Source: Polyangium jinanense
Lineage (GTDB): Bacteria; Myxococcota; Polyangia; Polyangiales; Polyangiaceae
Direction of reading: 5' to 3'
DNA length: 64,000 bases
Assembly (NCBI RefSeq): GCF_028435365.1
Contig: NZ_JAGTJJ010000014.1
Span: 62,001 to 126,000, forward strand
Position 1 is the first letter of the stretch; every line of letters begins with the position of its first letter. Below the pieces are notes generated by a model. That model saw only the letters and a list, made by a program, of their open reading frames with translations, was not told the origin of the DNA and did no database searches. Shown here piece by piece: positions 33,358-42,837 of the stretch. The position numbers and the translations under genes were made by a program.

Positions 33358-35966
33358 ACCTCCGCGAGGCCGCGCGGACCTTCGCCAAGAACCCCGCGCA
33401 ACGTACGGGGTTTTTCCTCGTGCTCGGGCTCGTCGGTTTTTCCCTCCTCGGTCCCCTCCTCGTCCCGCACGATCCCAACACGAGCGACTTCACCCTCGTG
33501 CGTGACGCGCTCGGCGCGCCCCCCGGTCCCTCGCGGACACACCTCCTCGGCACCGACGCGCTCTACCGCGACGTGCTCGCGCGCCTCGCGCACGGCGGAC
33601 GGCTCTCGCTCGGCATCGCAACCCTCGCCACGCTGATCGCCACGCTCGTCGGCACCGCCGTCGGCGTGACGGCGGGGTATGCCGCACAGACGCGCGCCGC
33701 GGCGATCGACGTCACGCTCATGCGGATCGTCGACATCCTGCTCGCGCTCCCGTTCCTGCTCGTCGTCACGGCAATCGGCGCGTTCGTCGGTCGATCCGAC
33801 ACGCTCACCGTGCTCTGCGTGCTCGGCCTCTCGGGTTGGGGCGGCTTCGCGCGTGTGCTCCGCGCGAAGACGATGCAGATCCGCTCGCTCTCGTTCGTCA
33901 CGGCTGCGCGCGCGCTCGGCGCGGGGCACGTGCGTATCGTCTTACGCCATGTCCTTCCCAACGCCGCGAGCTCCATCGTGGTGCTCGCGACCACGAGCGT
34001 CGGACAGATGATGCTCGCCGAGGCCGTCCTCGGGTACCTCTCGCTCGGCGTGCCGCCGCCCGAGGCCACGTGGGGACGCATGCTGTACGAGGCCGAGCCC
34101 TTCGTCGGCACGCGCCTCGGCCTCGTCGCCGCGCCCGCGATCGCCATCCTCATCTCCGTGCTCGCGTTCGGTCGCGTCGGCGAAGGTTTGCGCGACGCGT
34201 TGGAAGCTCCGTCGGGACAAACCCCGCCGAAGGCACGCGTGCACGCCGATCTCCTGCTCGTCGCGGCCGCGCTCCTTCTCCTCGCCGTCATCCGCCCGGC
34301 GCCCGTCGCGCCGCCGCTCACCTCGCATCCGCCCGATCGCGCACCCATGCGTGGCGGCACGCTCCGCGTCGCCACCATCGTCAACGTGCGTACGCTCGAT
34401 CCCGCGCTCGCCTACGACGAGGCCGCCACCGCGCTCTCCGACCTCGTCTTCGCGCGCCTCGTCACCTTCGCCGAAGACGGCCGCATCGTCCCCGAGCTCG
34501 CGCGCGACATCCAGATCGCAGCCGACGGCCGCACGTACACCTTCTTCCTTCGCGACGGCGTCGTCTTCCACGACGGCGCGCTTCTCCGCGCCGCCGACGT
34601 CGCGCGCTCCCTCGAACGCACGCTCCACCCGCGCACGCCCTGCCCGGCCGCGAGCCACTACGCGTCCATCCTCGGTTTTTCCGCCTTTCATGCGGGCAAA
34701 ACGCCTCACCTCGAAGGCGTGCGCGCCACGGGCGACCTCACCGTGGAGATCACGCTCGAGCGCCCCGACCCGACGTTCCTCCCGCTCCTCACGCTCGCGT
34801 TCGCCGCGCCCGTGTGCCCGTCTTCCGGCGCAACCGTCGACGCTGCCCACCCGCCCTTGCCCTGCGGCGCCGGTCCTTTTCGCGTCGCGTCGTGGGAGCC
34901 CGAGGCTCCGATCCGGCTCGCGCGGCACGTGGCCTACTTCGAGCCGGGCAAACCCTACCTCGACGCGATCGAGTGGCACACGAGCGAGCGCTCCACGTCG
35001 CAACGTTACAAGTTCGAACGCGGCGCGCTCGACTACACGCGTGATCTCGGCAGCCAGGATGCCGCCCTCTACCGCGCGAGCTCCGCGTGGTCGGGGCAGC
35101 ACGCGTTCTCACGTTCCCGCGCGACGAACGCGATCTTCATGAACACCGAGCTCTCGCCCTTCGACGTGCGCGCCGTGCGTCGCGCCGTCGCGCTCGCGGT
35201 CGATCCGAGCGTGCTCGAAAAGGTGCGCAGCGAAGTGCGCGCCACGTCGCGTGTGCTCCCCGAAGGCATCCCGGGGGCCGAGGGCATCCCGCCCATGCGC
35301 CGTCACGACCTCGCCGCGGCGCTCGAAGAAATGCGGCGCGCGGGATACGCCTTCGACCCGGCCACGGGCCGCGGCGGCTACCCGCATCCCATCGACTACC
35401 TCGCGCCCGCGGACACGTTCGAGCAGCAAGCGGCCGAAGTCTTCGCGGAGCAGCTCGCGCGTATCGGACTTCGCGTGCGGCTGCGGCTCACGAGTTTCGC
35501 GACGTACCTGGCGGAAGCTTCACGCAGGCGCACGACCCCCATGGGCTGGGCCGGCTGGGAGGCCGACTTCCCCGACCCCGGAAACTTCTTCGAGCCCACG
35601 CTCTCGTCCCGCGCGATCGACGACGACCACTCGCAGAACTACGCCTTCTTCGCGCACGAGGAGTTCGACCGCGTCCTCGAAGCCGCGTCGAGCGAGCGTG
35701 ATCCCGAAGCGCGACGCCGCCTCTTCGTGCGCGCCGAGGAGATCGTCCGCGACGAGGCCCCGTGGGTGCCGGTGTATTCCCCGCGCGCCTTCGAGATCTG
35801 GCAACCCTACGTGCGCGGCTACACGCCGCACCCGATCGTCCCGCAGCGCTTCCGCGACACCTGGATCGACACGGTCGCCCTCGCCGAGGCACACACACAA
35901 TCGAAGCTCGGGCCCGCGTCGCTCTTGCTCCCCTTCGCTTCCCGACGAGGTTCGCCATGGCGATGA
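33354..35966 (+). CDS. Fusion of DppC-type ABC permease and extracellular solute-binding domain (family 5)
   Basis: One uninterrupted frame of 870 residues. Residues 1-285 are an Opp/Dpp/Nik-type permease C subunit: N-terminal membrane segment, FLLGTDALYRDVLARLAHGGR-type entry (GTDALYRDVLAR), five more segments and the cytoplasmic loop AARALGAGHVRIVLRHVLPNA, which contacts the ATPase. An extra membrane segment follows (about 298-316: ADLLLVAAALLLLAVIRP), then a family 5 solute-binding protein (about 330-850: GGTLRVATIVNVRTLDPALAYDEA, TYTFFLRDGVVFHDGALL, GAGPFRVASW, AIFMNTELSPFDVRAVRRAVALAVD in pieces). The binding domain is thus tethered to its channel. GGAGGG precedes the GTG at 33354, which overlaps the hydrolase stop by four bases. 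No ATPase gene is nearby. Confidence 0.9.
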   Translation: MNLREAARTFAKNPAQRTGFFLVLGLVGFSLLGPLLVPHDPNTSDFTLVRDALGAPPGPSRTHLLGTDALYRDVLARLAHGGRLSLGIATLATLIATLVGTAVGVTAGYAAQTRAAAIDVTLMRIVDILLALPFLLVVTAIGAFVGRSDTLTVLCVLGLSGWGGFARVLRAKTMQIRSLSFVTAARALGAGHVRIVLRHVLPNAASSIVVLATTSVGQMMLAEAVLGYLSLGVPPPEATWGRMLYEAEPFVGTRLGLVAAPAIAILISVLAFGRVGEGLRDALEAPSGQTPPKARVHADLLLVAAALLLLAVIRPAPVAPPLTSHPPDRAPMRGGTLRVATIVNVRTLDPALAYDEAATALSDLVFARLVTFAEDGRIVPELARDIQIAADGRTYTFFLRDGVVFHDGALLRAADVARSLERTLHPRTPCPAASHYASILGFSAFHAGKTPHLEGVRATGDLTVEITLERPDPTFLPLLTLAFAAPVCPSSGATVDAAHPPLPCGAGPFRVASWEPEAPIRLARHVAYFEPGKPYLDAIEWHTSERSTSQRYKFERGALDYTRDLGSQDAALYRASSAWSGQHAFSRSRATNAIFMNTELSPFDVRAVRRAVALAVDPSVLEKVRSEVRATSRVLPEGIPGAEGIPPMRRHDLAAALEEMRRAGYAFDPATGRGGYPHPIDYLAPADTFEQQAAEVFAEQLARIGLRVRLRLTSFATYLAEASRRRTTPMGWAGWEADFPDPGNFFEPTLSSRAIDDDHSQNYAFFAHEEFDRVLEAASSERDPEARRRLFVRAEEIVRDEAPWVPVYSPRAFEIWQPYVRGYTPHPIVPQRFRDTWIDTVALAEAHTQSKLGPASLLLPFASRRGSPWR

Positions 35967-36991
35967 GCCTCGCGCGTTTGGCGCGCCGCGTCGGCTGGGC
36001 GCTCGTCGTCATCTACGGCGTGACGATGGTGTCGTTCGTCCTGGTGCACGTGCTGCCCGGTGATCCGGTGCGCATGCTCGTCGGGCCGCAGGCCTCGGCC
36101 GCCGACGTCGCGCGCGCGCGCGAGCTCTACGGACATGGCGGCCCGCTCCGCGTGCAGTACCTGCGCTTCATGCGAAGGCTCGTGCACACCGGCGCGGGCC
36201 CCACGGCGGAAGCCCGCAAGGAGCGCGAGCACCGGAGCTGCGCGGCGATCGGGCCGGTGCACATCGATCTCGGGCAGAGCTTTCATTATCGAAGGCCCGT
36301 CGTGGACCTCGTGGCTGCGAAGCTCCCGCGCTCGCTCGAGCTCGCGCTCGCCGCGCTGCTCGTGCAGCTCTCGCTCGGCCTCGGCCTCGGCATCACCACG
36401 GCCGCGCGCCGCGGCAGCCGATGGGACGAGCTCGGCGCGGGCCTCTCGCTCCTCGGCATCAGCGCGCCCACGTTCCTCACCGGGCTCGTGCTCCAGTACG
36501 TGCTCGCGCATCGCCTCGGCGTGCTCCCGTACGACGGGCTCGGAAAAACCCCCGGCGAGCATCTTCTTTCGCTCGTGCTACCGGCCCTCACGCTTGGCAT
36601 CTACGGCAGCGCCCTCTACTCGCGCCTCGTCCGCGCCGAGCTCGGCGCCGCGCTCGCCGAAGACCACGTGCGCACCGCGCTCGCCAAGGGCGCCTCACGC
36701 GTGCGAGCCCTCATCGTGCATGGCCTGCGCCCGACGCTCGTCCCGATTACCACGCTCGCCGCGCTCGATCTCGGCGCGCTCGTCGGCGGCGCCGTCGTGA
36801 CCGAGCGGCTCTTCCGGTGGCCCGGCATGGGGCAGATGGCCGTCGAGTCGCTCCTCAACCGTGACGGGCCCGTCATCGTCGCGACGGTGCTCGTGGCCTC
36901 GACGGCCGTCGTGCTTTCGACCTTGCTCGTCGATCTGCTCGCGCCGCTCCTCGATCCGCGAATCGACCGCGCACCGAAGAACGACGCGTGA
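35957..36991 (+). CDS. DppB-type ABC transporter permease
   Basis: The 344-residue protein has six membrane segments and family marks: N-terminal VIYGVTMVSFVLVHVLPGDPV, RSLELALAALLVQLSLGLGLGI, GISAPTFLTGLVLQYVLAHRLGVLP, the ATPase-contact loop EDHVRTALAKGASRVRALIVHGLRPTLVPI and the C-terminal VVTERLFRWPGMGQMAVESLLNRD (all in pieces). It would pair with the permease half of the preceding fusion to form a peptide/nickel-type importer. GAGG precedes the ATG, which overlaps the previous gene by ten bases. Between LGQSFHY and the first loop there is an extra charged stretch (about residues 76-102) not usual for DppB. Its stop TGA abuts the convergent stop, the two sharing TGATCA. Confidence 0.9.
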   Translation: MAMSLARLARRVGWALVVIYGVTMVSFVLVHVLPGDPVRMLVGPQASAADVARARELYGHGGPLRVQYLRFMRRLVHTGAGPTAEARKEREHRSCAAIGPVHIDLGQSFHYRRPVVDLVAAKLPRSLELALAALLVQLSLGLGLGITTAARRGSRWDELGAGLSLLGISAPTFLTGLVLQYVLAHRLGVLPYDGLGKTPGEHLLSLVLPALTLGIYGSALYSRLVRAELGAALAEDHVRTALAKGASRVRALIVHGLRPTLVPITTLAALDLGALVGGAVVTERLFRWPGMGQMAVESLLNRDGPVIVATVLVASTAVVLSTLLVDLLAPLLDPRIDRAPKNDA

Positions 36992-39535
36992 TCACATCCC
37001 GGCGAGCGCGCGGCACTCGGCGCCGCGCGCCGACTCGGGCCCCGCGATCTCGGCACACTTGCGGAACGCGGACGCGCCTCCGCCCGCCGCGCCGAGCAGG
37101 TACCAGGCCTCGGCGCTGCCCGGCGATTGCTGCGTGTACTGCTTCGCAAGCTGCCGCGCCTTGCCCATGTTGCCGGACTCCATCGCCTTCTGGATCCGCA
37201 CCGGCAGCGGGCCCGAGTCATCGGCGGGCGTGGGCGGAGGCGTAGGCTCCGACGCGGGTGCCTCACCGCCCGAAGGTTTGCCCGTCGACGCCGGCTGCGA
37301 GGTCGGCGCGGACGACGGGGCCGCCGTGGGCTCCACCGTCGGCGCGGCCGTGGGCTCTGCCGTCGGCGTGGTCGTCGGTGTCGGCGCGGGCGCAGGCGCT
37401 TGCGTCGTGACCGCGGGCGCGACCGTGTTCTGCGTGGTCGTCGGCGTCGGCGCGGGCGGCGTCGGCAGCGTCGTGCTCGTGCCTTTCGTGTCGGTTCGTC
37501 CGGACAATTGCTGCTTCGCGATGCCGATGAGCACGAGCACTGCGAGCACGGCGAGCACCCCGCCGACGATCTTCATCATCCGCGCCTGACGCGCGCGTTG
37601 CTCGGGCGACGGGCCGATCGGGAGCACGTCGCTCGACGGAGGCGGCTCGCTGATGCGCGCCATCTCCGCGCTGGCCGCATCCTCCAGCGGCTCGCCCGAT
37701 CCCTCCGCGTACGCCTCCTCCGCGGGAGGCGCCGCGCCCTCGTCGCTCGCGCTCTCCTCGGCCGGAGCCGCTTCCGCCGATGCCTCTGCGGCCGCTGTTT
37801 CCTCCGCGGCAGGCGCCTCTTCTTGCGTCGCCTCCGCGGCCTCGGCAGGCGCCTCTTCCTGCGTCGCCTCCTCGGCTGGCGCCTCGGCCGCCTCCGACGC
37901 GGCCTCCTCCGGTGCAGCCTCGGGTTCCGGCAGCCGCACGGCTTCACGCTCGGTGGGTTGCGTCGTCTCGGCGGCCTTCAGCGGCTCGGGCGGTGCTTCT
38001 TCCGGCGCGGCGTCCGCGGCTGCATGGGCCGCTGGCTCCGGCGCCGACACGGGCGGCGGTGCTGCGCCCGGCGCTCGACCTGACGCCGTCGTCGGCGGCG
38101 CGGTCTCTTCGCCCTCGTCTGCAGCGAGCCGCCCCGGCGCGCCGAGCGCACCCTTCCCCCCTGCGCGACGCGTCTGCGGCGGCCGCTCCTCCTCGACCGC
38201 GCGCGTCGCTGCCACCGCGCTCGCGCCGGGCGTCCCTTGCCGGATCGTCTCCGGCCCGCGCGGCGGATTCAGCCGACTCTCCGGCGCGGGAGAGATCCCG
38301 ATCGATCGAATCGGGCTCGTCACGCCGCCCCATGCGCCTCGCCCGCGCGTGCTCACCGGCGCCGTCGCCGACAGCATCATCGACGACGCGGCTGGCACGA
38401 CCGGATCCTCGAAGAGCAGATCCCCCGGCATCGGCGCGATCGGCTCGCCGGGGATGACCGCGCGTTGCGACGACGTCGCGCCGAGCAGCGAACGCGCCAT
38501 CGCGGTCTGCGGCGCCGCCTCGTCGTGCGCGCCTTCGCCTACCATCGCGTCCTCCGGCGGCGCCGGCGGCTCCGAGGGTTCCATGCGGGGCACGAGCAGC
38601 CCCTCGAAATAGAGCTTCGATATCGTCGACAGCGTCGAGAGATCCTCGAACGGCGACGCATCGACGACGCCCATCAGATCACGACGGCCATCGAACAACC
38701 GAAGAATCCCGTTCAGCTCGTCGGGGATCTCGTTCAACCGATCGACGAGCTCCTCGGCGTTCACCTCGAACACCGTCGTCAGCGACGGAAGCGCTTCGAG
38801 CAGCCGCCCCCACTCGTCGACGCGCCGCATGCCTTCCATCAGGAGGCCCTGCGTCGAGGCGCCGATCACGTCGACATTGTCGACCTTGCAGAACTCGACC
38901 TCGAACGACCCCTCGTTCCACAGGAGCGCGCGATACACCGCCTCCTCTCCCATGAGACGCCCGAGCGTCGCGTCGACGACCTTGCCTTCGCGGAAGTAAA
39001 TGTGCGCGTCGTGCCGCTCGTAGCGAATGTGCACGATGCCGCTCTTGCGGCTGACCTCGAAGGTCTGCAGCAAGTCGACCACGCCCATGTCCGAGACGAG
39101 CCCGCTGAAGCGCGTGCGGCCGCCGGTCTGGTTCTGCTGCTTCGTGGCGATGCCCTCGCGCGTGCGCCGCGCGATCAGCAGATTCACGCGCGCGATGAGC
39201 TCGCGGACGAAGATCGGCTTCGTGAGGTAGTCCTCGACGCCGAGTTCGAGGCCCCGGATCTTGTCCTCGATCGACTTCTGGCTCGTGAGGAAGACGACCG
39301 GGATCGAGGCCCAATCGCGGTTTTCCTTGAGCCGCCGCACGAGCGCGTAGCCGTCCATGTTCGGCAGGCGCGTGTCGGTGAGGATCAGGTCGGGCGACGA
39401 GAGCTCGATCTTCGAGAGGGCATCCGCTCCGTCTTGCGCCGTCGTGACGCTGAAACCGGCCTTTTTGAGGCTTACTTCGAGCACCCGCAGGCTGCGGGCG
39501 TCAGCGTCGACCAGGAGGAGCTGTTGTTTTGCCAC
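36992..39535 (-). CDS. Response regulator with PATAN (DUF4388) domain, membrane segment and exported tail
   Basis: The 847-residue protein has a receiver (1-125, Asp near 54 in [13 protein letters not shown]), a PATAN/DUF4388 domain (about 140-330: [48 protein letters not shown] in pieces), a 300-residue linker of Ala/Glu/Pro repeats such as ATQEEAPAE, one membrane segment (654-673), a Thr/Pro-rich periplasmic region and a C-terminal TPR-like helix pair. The receiver is inside and the TPR end outside, an unusual one-pass architecture for a response regulator; phosphorylation could change an external tail. GTG is the start. It is downstream of a Ser/Thr kinase gene in the same orientation. Confidence 0.85.
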   Translation of the reverse strand: MAKQQLLLVDADARSLRVLEVSLKKAGFSVTTAQDGADALSKIELSSPDLILTDTRLPNMDGYALVRRLKENRDWASIPVVFLTSQKSIEDKIRGLELGVEDYLTKPIFVRELIARVNLLIARRTREGIATKQQNQTGGRTRFSGLVSDMGVVDLLQTFEVSRKSGIVHIRYERHDAHIYFREGKVVDATLGRLMGEEAVYRALLWNEGSFEVEFCKVDNVDVIGASTQGLLMEGMRRVDEWGRLLEALPSLTTVFEVNAEELVDRLNEIPDELNGILRLFDGRRDLMGVVDASPFEDLSTLSTISKLYFEGLLVPRMEPSEPPAPPEDAMVGEGAHDEAAPQTAMARSLLGATSSQRAVIPGEPIAPMPGDLLFEDPVVPAASSMMLSATAPVSTRGRGAWGGVTSPIRSIGISPAPESRLNPPRGPETIRQGTPGASAVAATRAVEEERPPQTRRAGGKGALGAPGRLAADEGEETAPPTTASGRAPGAAPPPVSAPEPAAHAAADAAPEEAPPEPLKAAETTQPTEREAVRLPEPEAAPEEAASEAAEAPAEEATQEEAPAEAAEATQEEAPAAEETAAAEASAEAAPAEESASDEGAAPPAEEAYAEGSGEPLEDAASAEMARISEPPPSSDVLPIGPSPEQRARQARMMKIVGGVLAVLAVLVLIGIAKQQLSGRTDTKGTSTTLPTPPAPTPTTTQNTVAPAVTTQAPAPAPTPTTTPTAEPTAAPTVEPTAAPSSAPTSQPASTGKPSGGEAPASEPTPPPTPADDSGPLPVRIQKAMESGNMGKARQLAKQYTQQSPGSAEAWYLLGAAGGGASAFRKCAEIAGPESARGAECRALAGM

Positions 39536-39648
39536 GAGGGTTTTCCGCCCAGGAAGGATGGCGAGGGCGCGCGTCGGGTGTCAAGTCGGGTGATCCCGGC
39601 AGCAAGGGCCCGTCATTCGCAAGTGATCGAGAACGCCGGCGGTCCTCG

Positions 39649-41292
39649 CTAGCCCCACGGATCGACGACGTCCCCACCGCCGCCCGACTTCTTCTTCGTC
39701 GTCGTGGTCGGCGGCGGCGTCGGCGTGGTCGCAGGCGCGGTCGCGGTGGGCGGCGAGCCCGTGCTCTTCCACGTGCCGCCGGTCGTCGTGCCAAACGGAC
39801 GCACCACGGCCGTCTGCGCGCCCGTCGGCGTCGGCGGGACCTGCGCGGTCGGCGTCGGCGGCGTCGGCTCCTCCGTCGTGACCGCGGGCGGCGTCGTCAC
39901 CGTGGGCGTCGGCGCAGGCGTCGCGACTGCGGCCGGCGTCGTCGGCGTCGCGGGAACCGTCGCCGTCGGCGCGGTCGGCGTCGTGGGAGCCGTCGCCGTC
40001 GCCCCTGTCGTCTGCGGCGTGAGCGGCGGCTGGATCGCGAGATACGCGACCACGCCGAGCGCGATCACCGTGGCCGCGGCGAGCACCACGACGAGCGGCC
40101 CCCGCGCGGCCGACGCGGCAGGCGCCTCGCGTTTTTCCGCGCGCGGCGGGCCAATCGCCTGGCCTTCCTCGCCGAACATGAGATCGCCGCTCTGCGGAAT
40201 GAGGCCCATCGCCTCTTCGAGCGCCGCTGCGAGCTCCGCCATCGTGGCGAACCGCTCGGCCGGGTTTTTCGCGAGGCAACGGTTGATGATCTCGCCGAGC
40301 GGCCCGATCTGCGAGGGATCGGGGACACGTTGCTCGACGGGCACAGCCGCGCCGTGGATGTGCTGATCGAGCACGCCCTTGAAGCTGTCGGCCTCGAAGG
40401 GCACGCGGCCGGTCAGGCACTCGTACATGATCACGCCGAGCGCGTAGATGTCAGTGCGATGATCCACGGGCTGCCCCATCGCTTGCTCGGGGCTCATGTA
40501 GTGTGGCGTGCCGAAGATGATGCCCTGGCGCGTGACGCGGCTCGTGCCCGCGATCTTCGCGAGGCCGAAATCGAGTAGTTTTACGAACTCGCGATCGCCG
40601 CTGCGGACGAGGAAGACGTTGTCCGGCTTGAGATCGCGGTGGATGACGCCCGCCTCGTGCGCCGACGCGAGGCCGAGCGCGCACTGAAGCCCGATCGCCG
40701 CCGTGCGATCCGCCGGCAGGATCCGCTCGCTGCGCAGCACGCTCGCGAGGGAGCTCCCCGTGAGCAGCTCCATCACGAAGTACGGGACCTTCGAGCTGAG
40801 CGGCGCGCTCTTGTCCGGAACGACCTCGCCGAAGTCGCTCACGGCGACGATGTTCGGATGCCCGATCGCCGCGGCCGCCTTCGCTTCCTGGATGAACCGC
40901 GTGACGATCTGCGCGTCGCGCGCGATGTCGGCGCGCAGCACCTTGAGGGCGAACCTGCGCCCGAGCGTGGTGTGCCGAACCTCGTACACCGAGCCCGTCC
41001 CGCCCTCGCCGAGCACCGACACGACCTCGTAACGGCTGTCGATGATCTGGCCGATGAGCGGATCGGCGTTCGGGTTCCAGTCCGGCGCGTCGATGAGCGC
41101 GTCGCCGTCGTACGGGCAGAAGCGCACCTCGCCGGAGAAGCACTTGTCGCAGGCGGGGCAGCGCCGGGCGCGCGCCCGCTTTTGCTTCCCGTCGGTCACG
41201 AGCGATGCGTCCACGGCGGCTCCGTTCGGCTCGCGAGGAGGGGCGGGCGAAGGCGCCGGAGCGTCGTTCCCTATGCGGATGGTTCGCGCCAC
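39649..41292 (-). CDS. Transmembrane Ser/Thr protein kinase with N-terminal zinc ribbon
   Basis: The 547-residue protein has a zinc-ribbon-like Cys cluster (C45, C48, C51, C59 in [16 protein letters not shown]), a kinase domain (about 85-360) with [12 protein letters not shown], Lys in FALKVL, HRD 218-220 ([10 protein letters not shown]), DFG 241-243 and MSPE, then one membrane segment (about 399-420) and a Thr/Pro-rich outer tail without a folded domain, ending [15 protein letters not shown]. Kinases of this layout are frequent in myxobacteria. Start is GTG with no good ribosome site; the [12 protein letters not shown] context is similar to other kinases of this group. It may regulate the PATAN response regulator encoded 113 bases downstream. 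Confidence 0.9.
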   Translation of the reverse strand: MARTIRIGNDAPAPSPAPPREPNGAAVDASLVTDGKQKRARARRCPACDKCFSGEVRFCPYDGDALIDAPDWNPNADPLIGQIIDSRYEVVSVLGEGGTGSVYEVRHTTLGRRFALKVLRADIARDAQIVTRFIQEAKAAAAIGHPNIVAVSDFGEVVPDKSAPLSSKVPYFVMELLTGSSLASVLRSERILPADRTAAIGLQCALGLASAHEAGVIHRDLKPDNVFLVRSGDREFVKLLDFGLAKIAGTSRVTRQGIIFGTPHYMSPEQAMGQPVDHRTDIYALGVIMYECLTGRVPFEADSFKGVLDQHIHGAAVPVEQRVPDPSQIGPLGEIINRCLAKNPAERFATMAELAAALEEAMGLIPQSGDLMFGEEGQAIGPPRAEKREAPAASAARGPLVVVLAAATVIALGVVAYLAIQPPLTPQTTGATATAPTTPTAPTATVPATPTTPAAVATPAPTPTVTTPPAVTTEEPTPPTPTAQVPPTPTGAQTAVVRPFGTTTGGTWKSTGSPPTATAPATTPTPPPTTTTKKKSGGGGDVVDPWG

Positions 41293-41501
41293 TGAACAAC
41301 TCTAACCGAGGAACCGGCAGGCCGCGTCCTCAAAATGGGTGTCCCGCGCGGGGACAAACCGTCGGCTTCCACCGCCCTGCCCCCGAGTCCCCACGGTATC
41401 AATGCGCCTGAGGGTTGGGCAACCTTCTCGAACGTACGAAGCACGAGCGCCCGCGGTTCTCGCGAGGCGCCCGTGCCCTTGGGTCGAGGCCGCTCGGCGG
41501 C

Positions 41502-42647
41502 TCAGATCTCTTCGAGGATCTTCGCCTTGCGCGCGTTGAAGTCCTCATCGCTGATGAGGCCCTGCTGCTTCAGCGACGCGAGCTTCTGGAGCCGCGCCTC
41601 CACGCTCTGCCCCCCGCCCGGCGCCTGCTGCTGCGGCTGCTGCTGCGGCTGCTGAGCGTATTGCGGCTGCTGGAAGTTCTGCGGGTGCATCATCTGCGCC
41701 ATGCCCACGCCGATCGCGGCCTGCGCGCCGAGCTGCGCGACGCCCGTGTTCCCGCCGCCCTTGGCCATGCCCTCGCCCGCGCCCATCATCGCCTGCCCGG
41801 CCGCGTAGTTGTTCCACGCCGGCGAGCCCGCGAGGTGCTGCACGTACCGCGCATCCTGCTGGAACTTCTGATCGAGCTGGAACTGCTGCGCCCGCGCCGT
41901 GTCCGCCGCGATCCCGACGCCACGCCGCGCCTCGGCCCGCGCCTTGTTCGCCTCCGTCAGGCGCTTCTGATCGTCGGCCGCGAAGTTGATGTTGAAGTTG
42001 CCGATCTGCAGGATCTTCACCCCGATCTCGTCGAGGTTCGGCGCGCTCTGCTGGATGCGCCCCGAGATCTCCATGCTCATGCCGCCGAGGTTGAGCAGGC
42101 TCTTGCCCTGCTGCGCACACATCTGGCCGATGACCGTCTTCACGCTCATGAAGAACAGGCCCTTGATCCAGTTCAGGATCACGTCGTTGTCCTGCGCGCC
42201 GGCCGCCTGGCCGTGGTAGCCGATGACGAACCGCACCGGGTCCGTCACGACGAGCGAGAACTCGCCGAAGATGCGGGGCGTGACGAACTCGTAGAGGATC
42301 GGATCCTCCATCGACTCGAGCGGGCCGCCGAACGGGACGCTCCGGATCGGCTGCATCTTCACGAAGTAGATCTCCGCGATGAAGACGTCGCCGCCCGTGA
42401 AGCTGTTGATGAGGTTGTTCAGGAACGGGATGTTCTGCGTCTGCAGCGTGTGACGCCCCGGCGGCAAGTAACCCATGTACTTGCCGTCCTTGAAGAAGAG
42501 CGCGCACTCGTCGCTGTCGACGGTGAGCTGCGACCAGAACGGGATGTTCTGATCCGGGTGCTTGTAGACGATGAGGTTTTTGAACCTATCGGGGCGCGCA
42601 ATCATCATCTCGCGCACGCCACCCTTGACGAAATCCATGATCCCCAT
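41502..42647 (-). CDS. SPFH-domain protein with C-terminal SHOCT motif
   Basis: The 381-residue product starts MGIMDFVKGGVREMMIARPD behind GGGAG, the start of the YdjI-like/virion-core-like SPFH family. The body (about 25-270) has NLIVYKHPDQNIPFWSQLTV, ECALFFKDGKYMGYLPPGRHTL and GEFSLVVTDPVRFVIGYHG (in pieces), then a Gly/Ala/Gln-rich spacer with repeated QQPQ, and a C-terminal SHOCT (LQKLASLKQQGLISDEDFNARKAKILEEI in two halves), a short oligomerisation motif. Such proteins form membrane-associated oligomers; relatives are induced by envelope stress. No partner toxin or protease is adjacent. The long ORF to 43268 is an overextension over the opposite gene. Confidence 0.88.
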   Translation of the reverse strand: MGIMDFVKGGVREMMIARPDRFKNLIVYKHPDQNIPFWSQLTVDSDECALFFKDGKYMGYLPPGRHTLQTQNIPFLNNLINSFTGGDVFIAEIYFVKMQPIRSVPFGGPLESMEDPILYEFVTPRIFGEFSLVVTDPVRFVIGYHGQAAGAQDNDVILNWIKGLFFMSVKTVIGQMCAQQGKSLLNLGGMSMEISGRIQQSAPNLDEIGVKILQIGNFNINFAADDQKRLTEANKARAEARRGVGIAADTARAQQFQLDQKFQQDARYVQHLAGSPAWNNYAAGQAMMGAGEGMAKGGGNTGVAQLGAQAAIGVGMAQMMHPQNFQQPQYAQQPQQQPQQQAPGGGQSVEARLQKLASLKQQGLISDEDFNARKAKILEEI

Positions 42648-42837
42648 GTCGAGCTCCCTGCTCTCCGCCCGCGAGCCGGCGGGACGGACGCCTTGCCACG
42701 TCACGCGAAACCCGCTTTCGGCAGGCCCGCTTCCCATGGCTCGAACTTTTCGCCGCGACGGACCGCGACGTCGGTGAGAATAGTGCCGAGCACGGTCTCC
42801 AGCAATGGCAAGCCGGCCGGAAGAGCACAGGTCCACC

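Noticed and set aside
39649..41292. Zinc ribbon in the kinase as a complete DNA-binding module
   Set aside because: Only a short Cys4 cluster is present, with no further DNA-binding helix; similar ribbons are common at the start of bacterial kinases.
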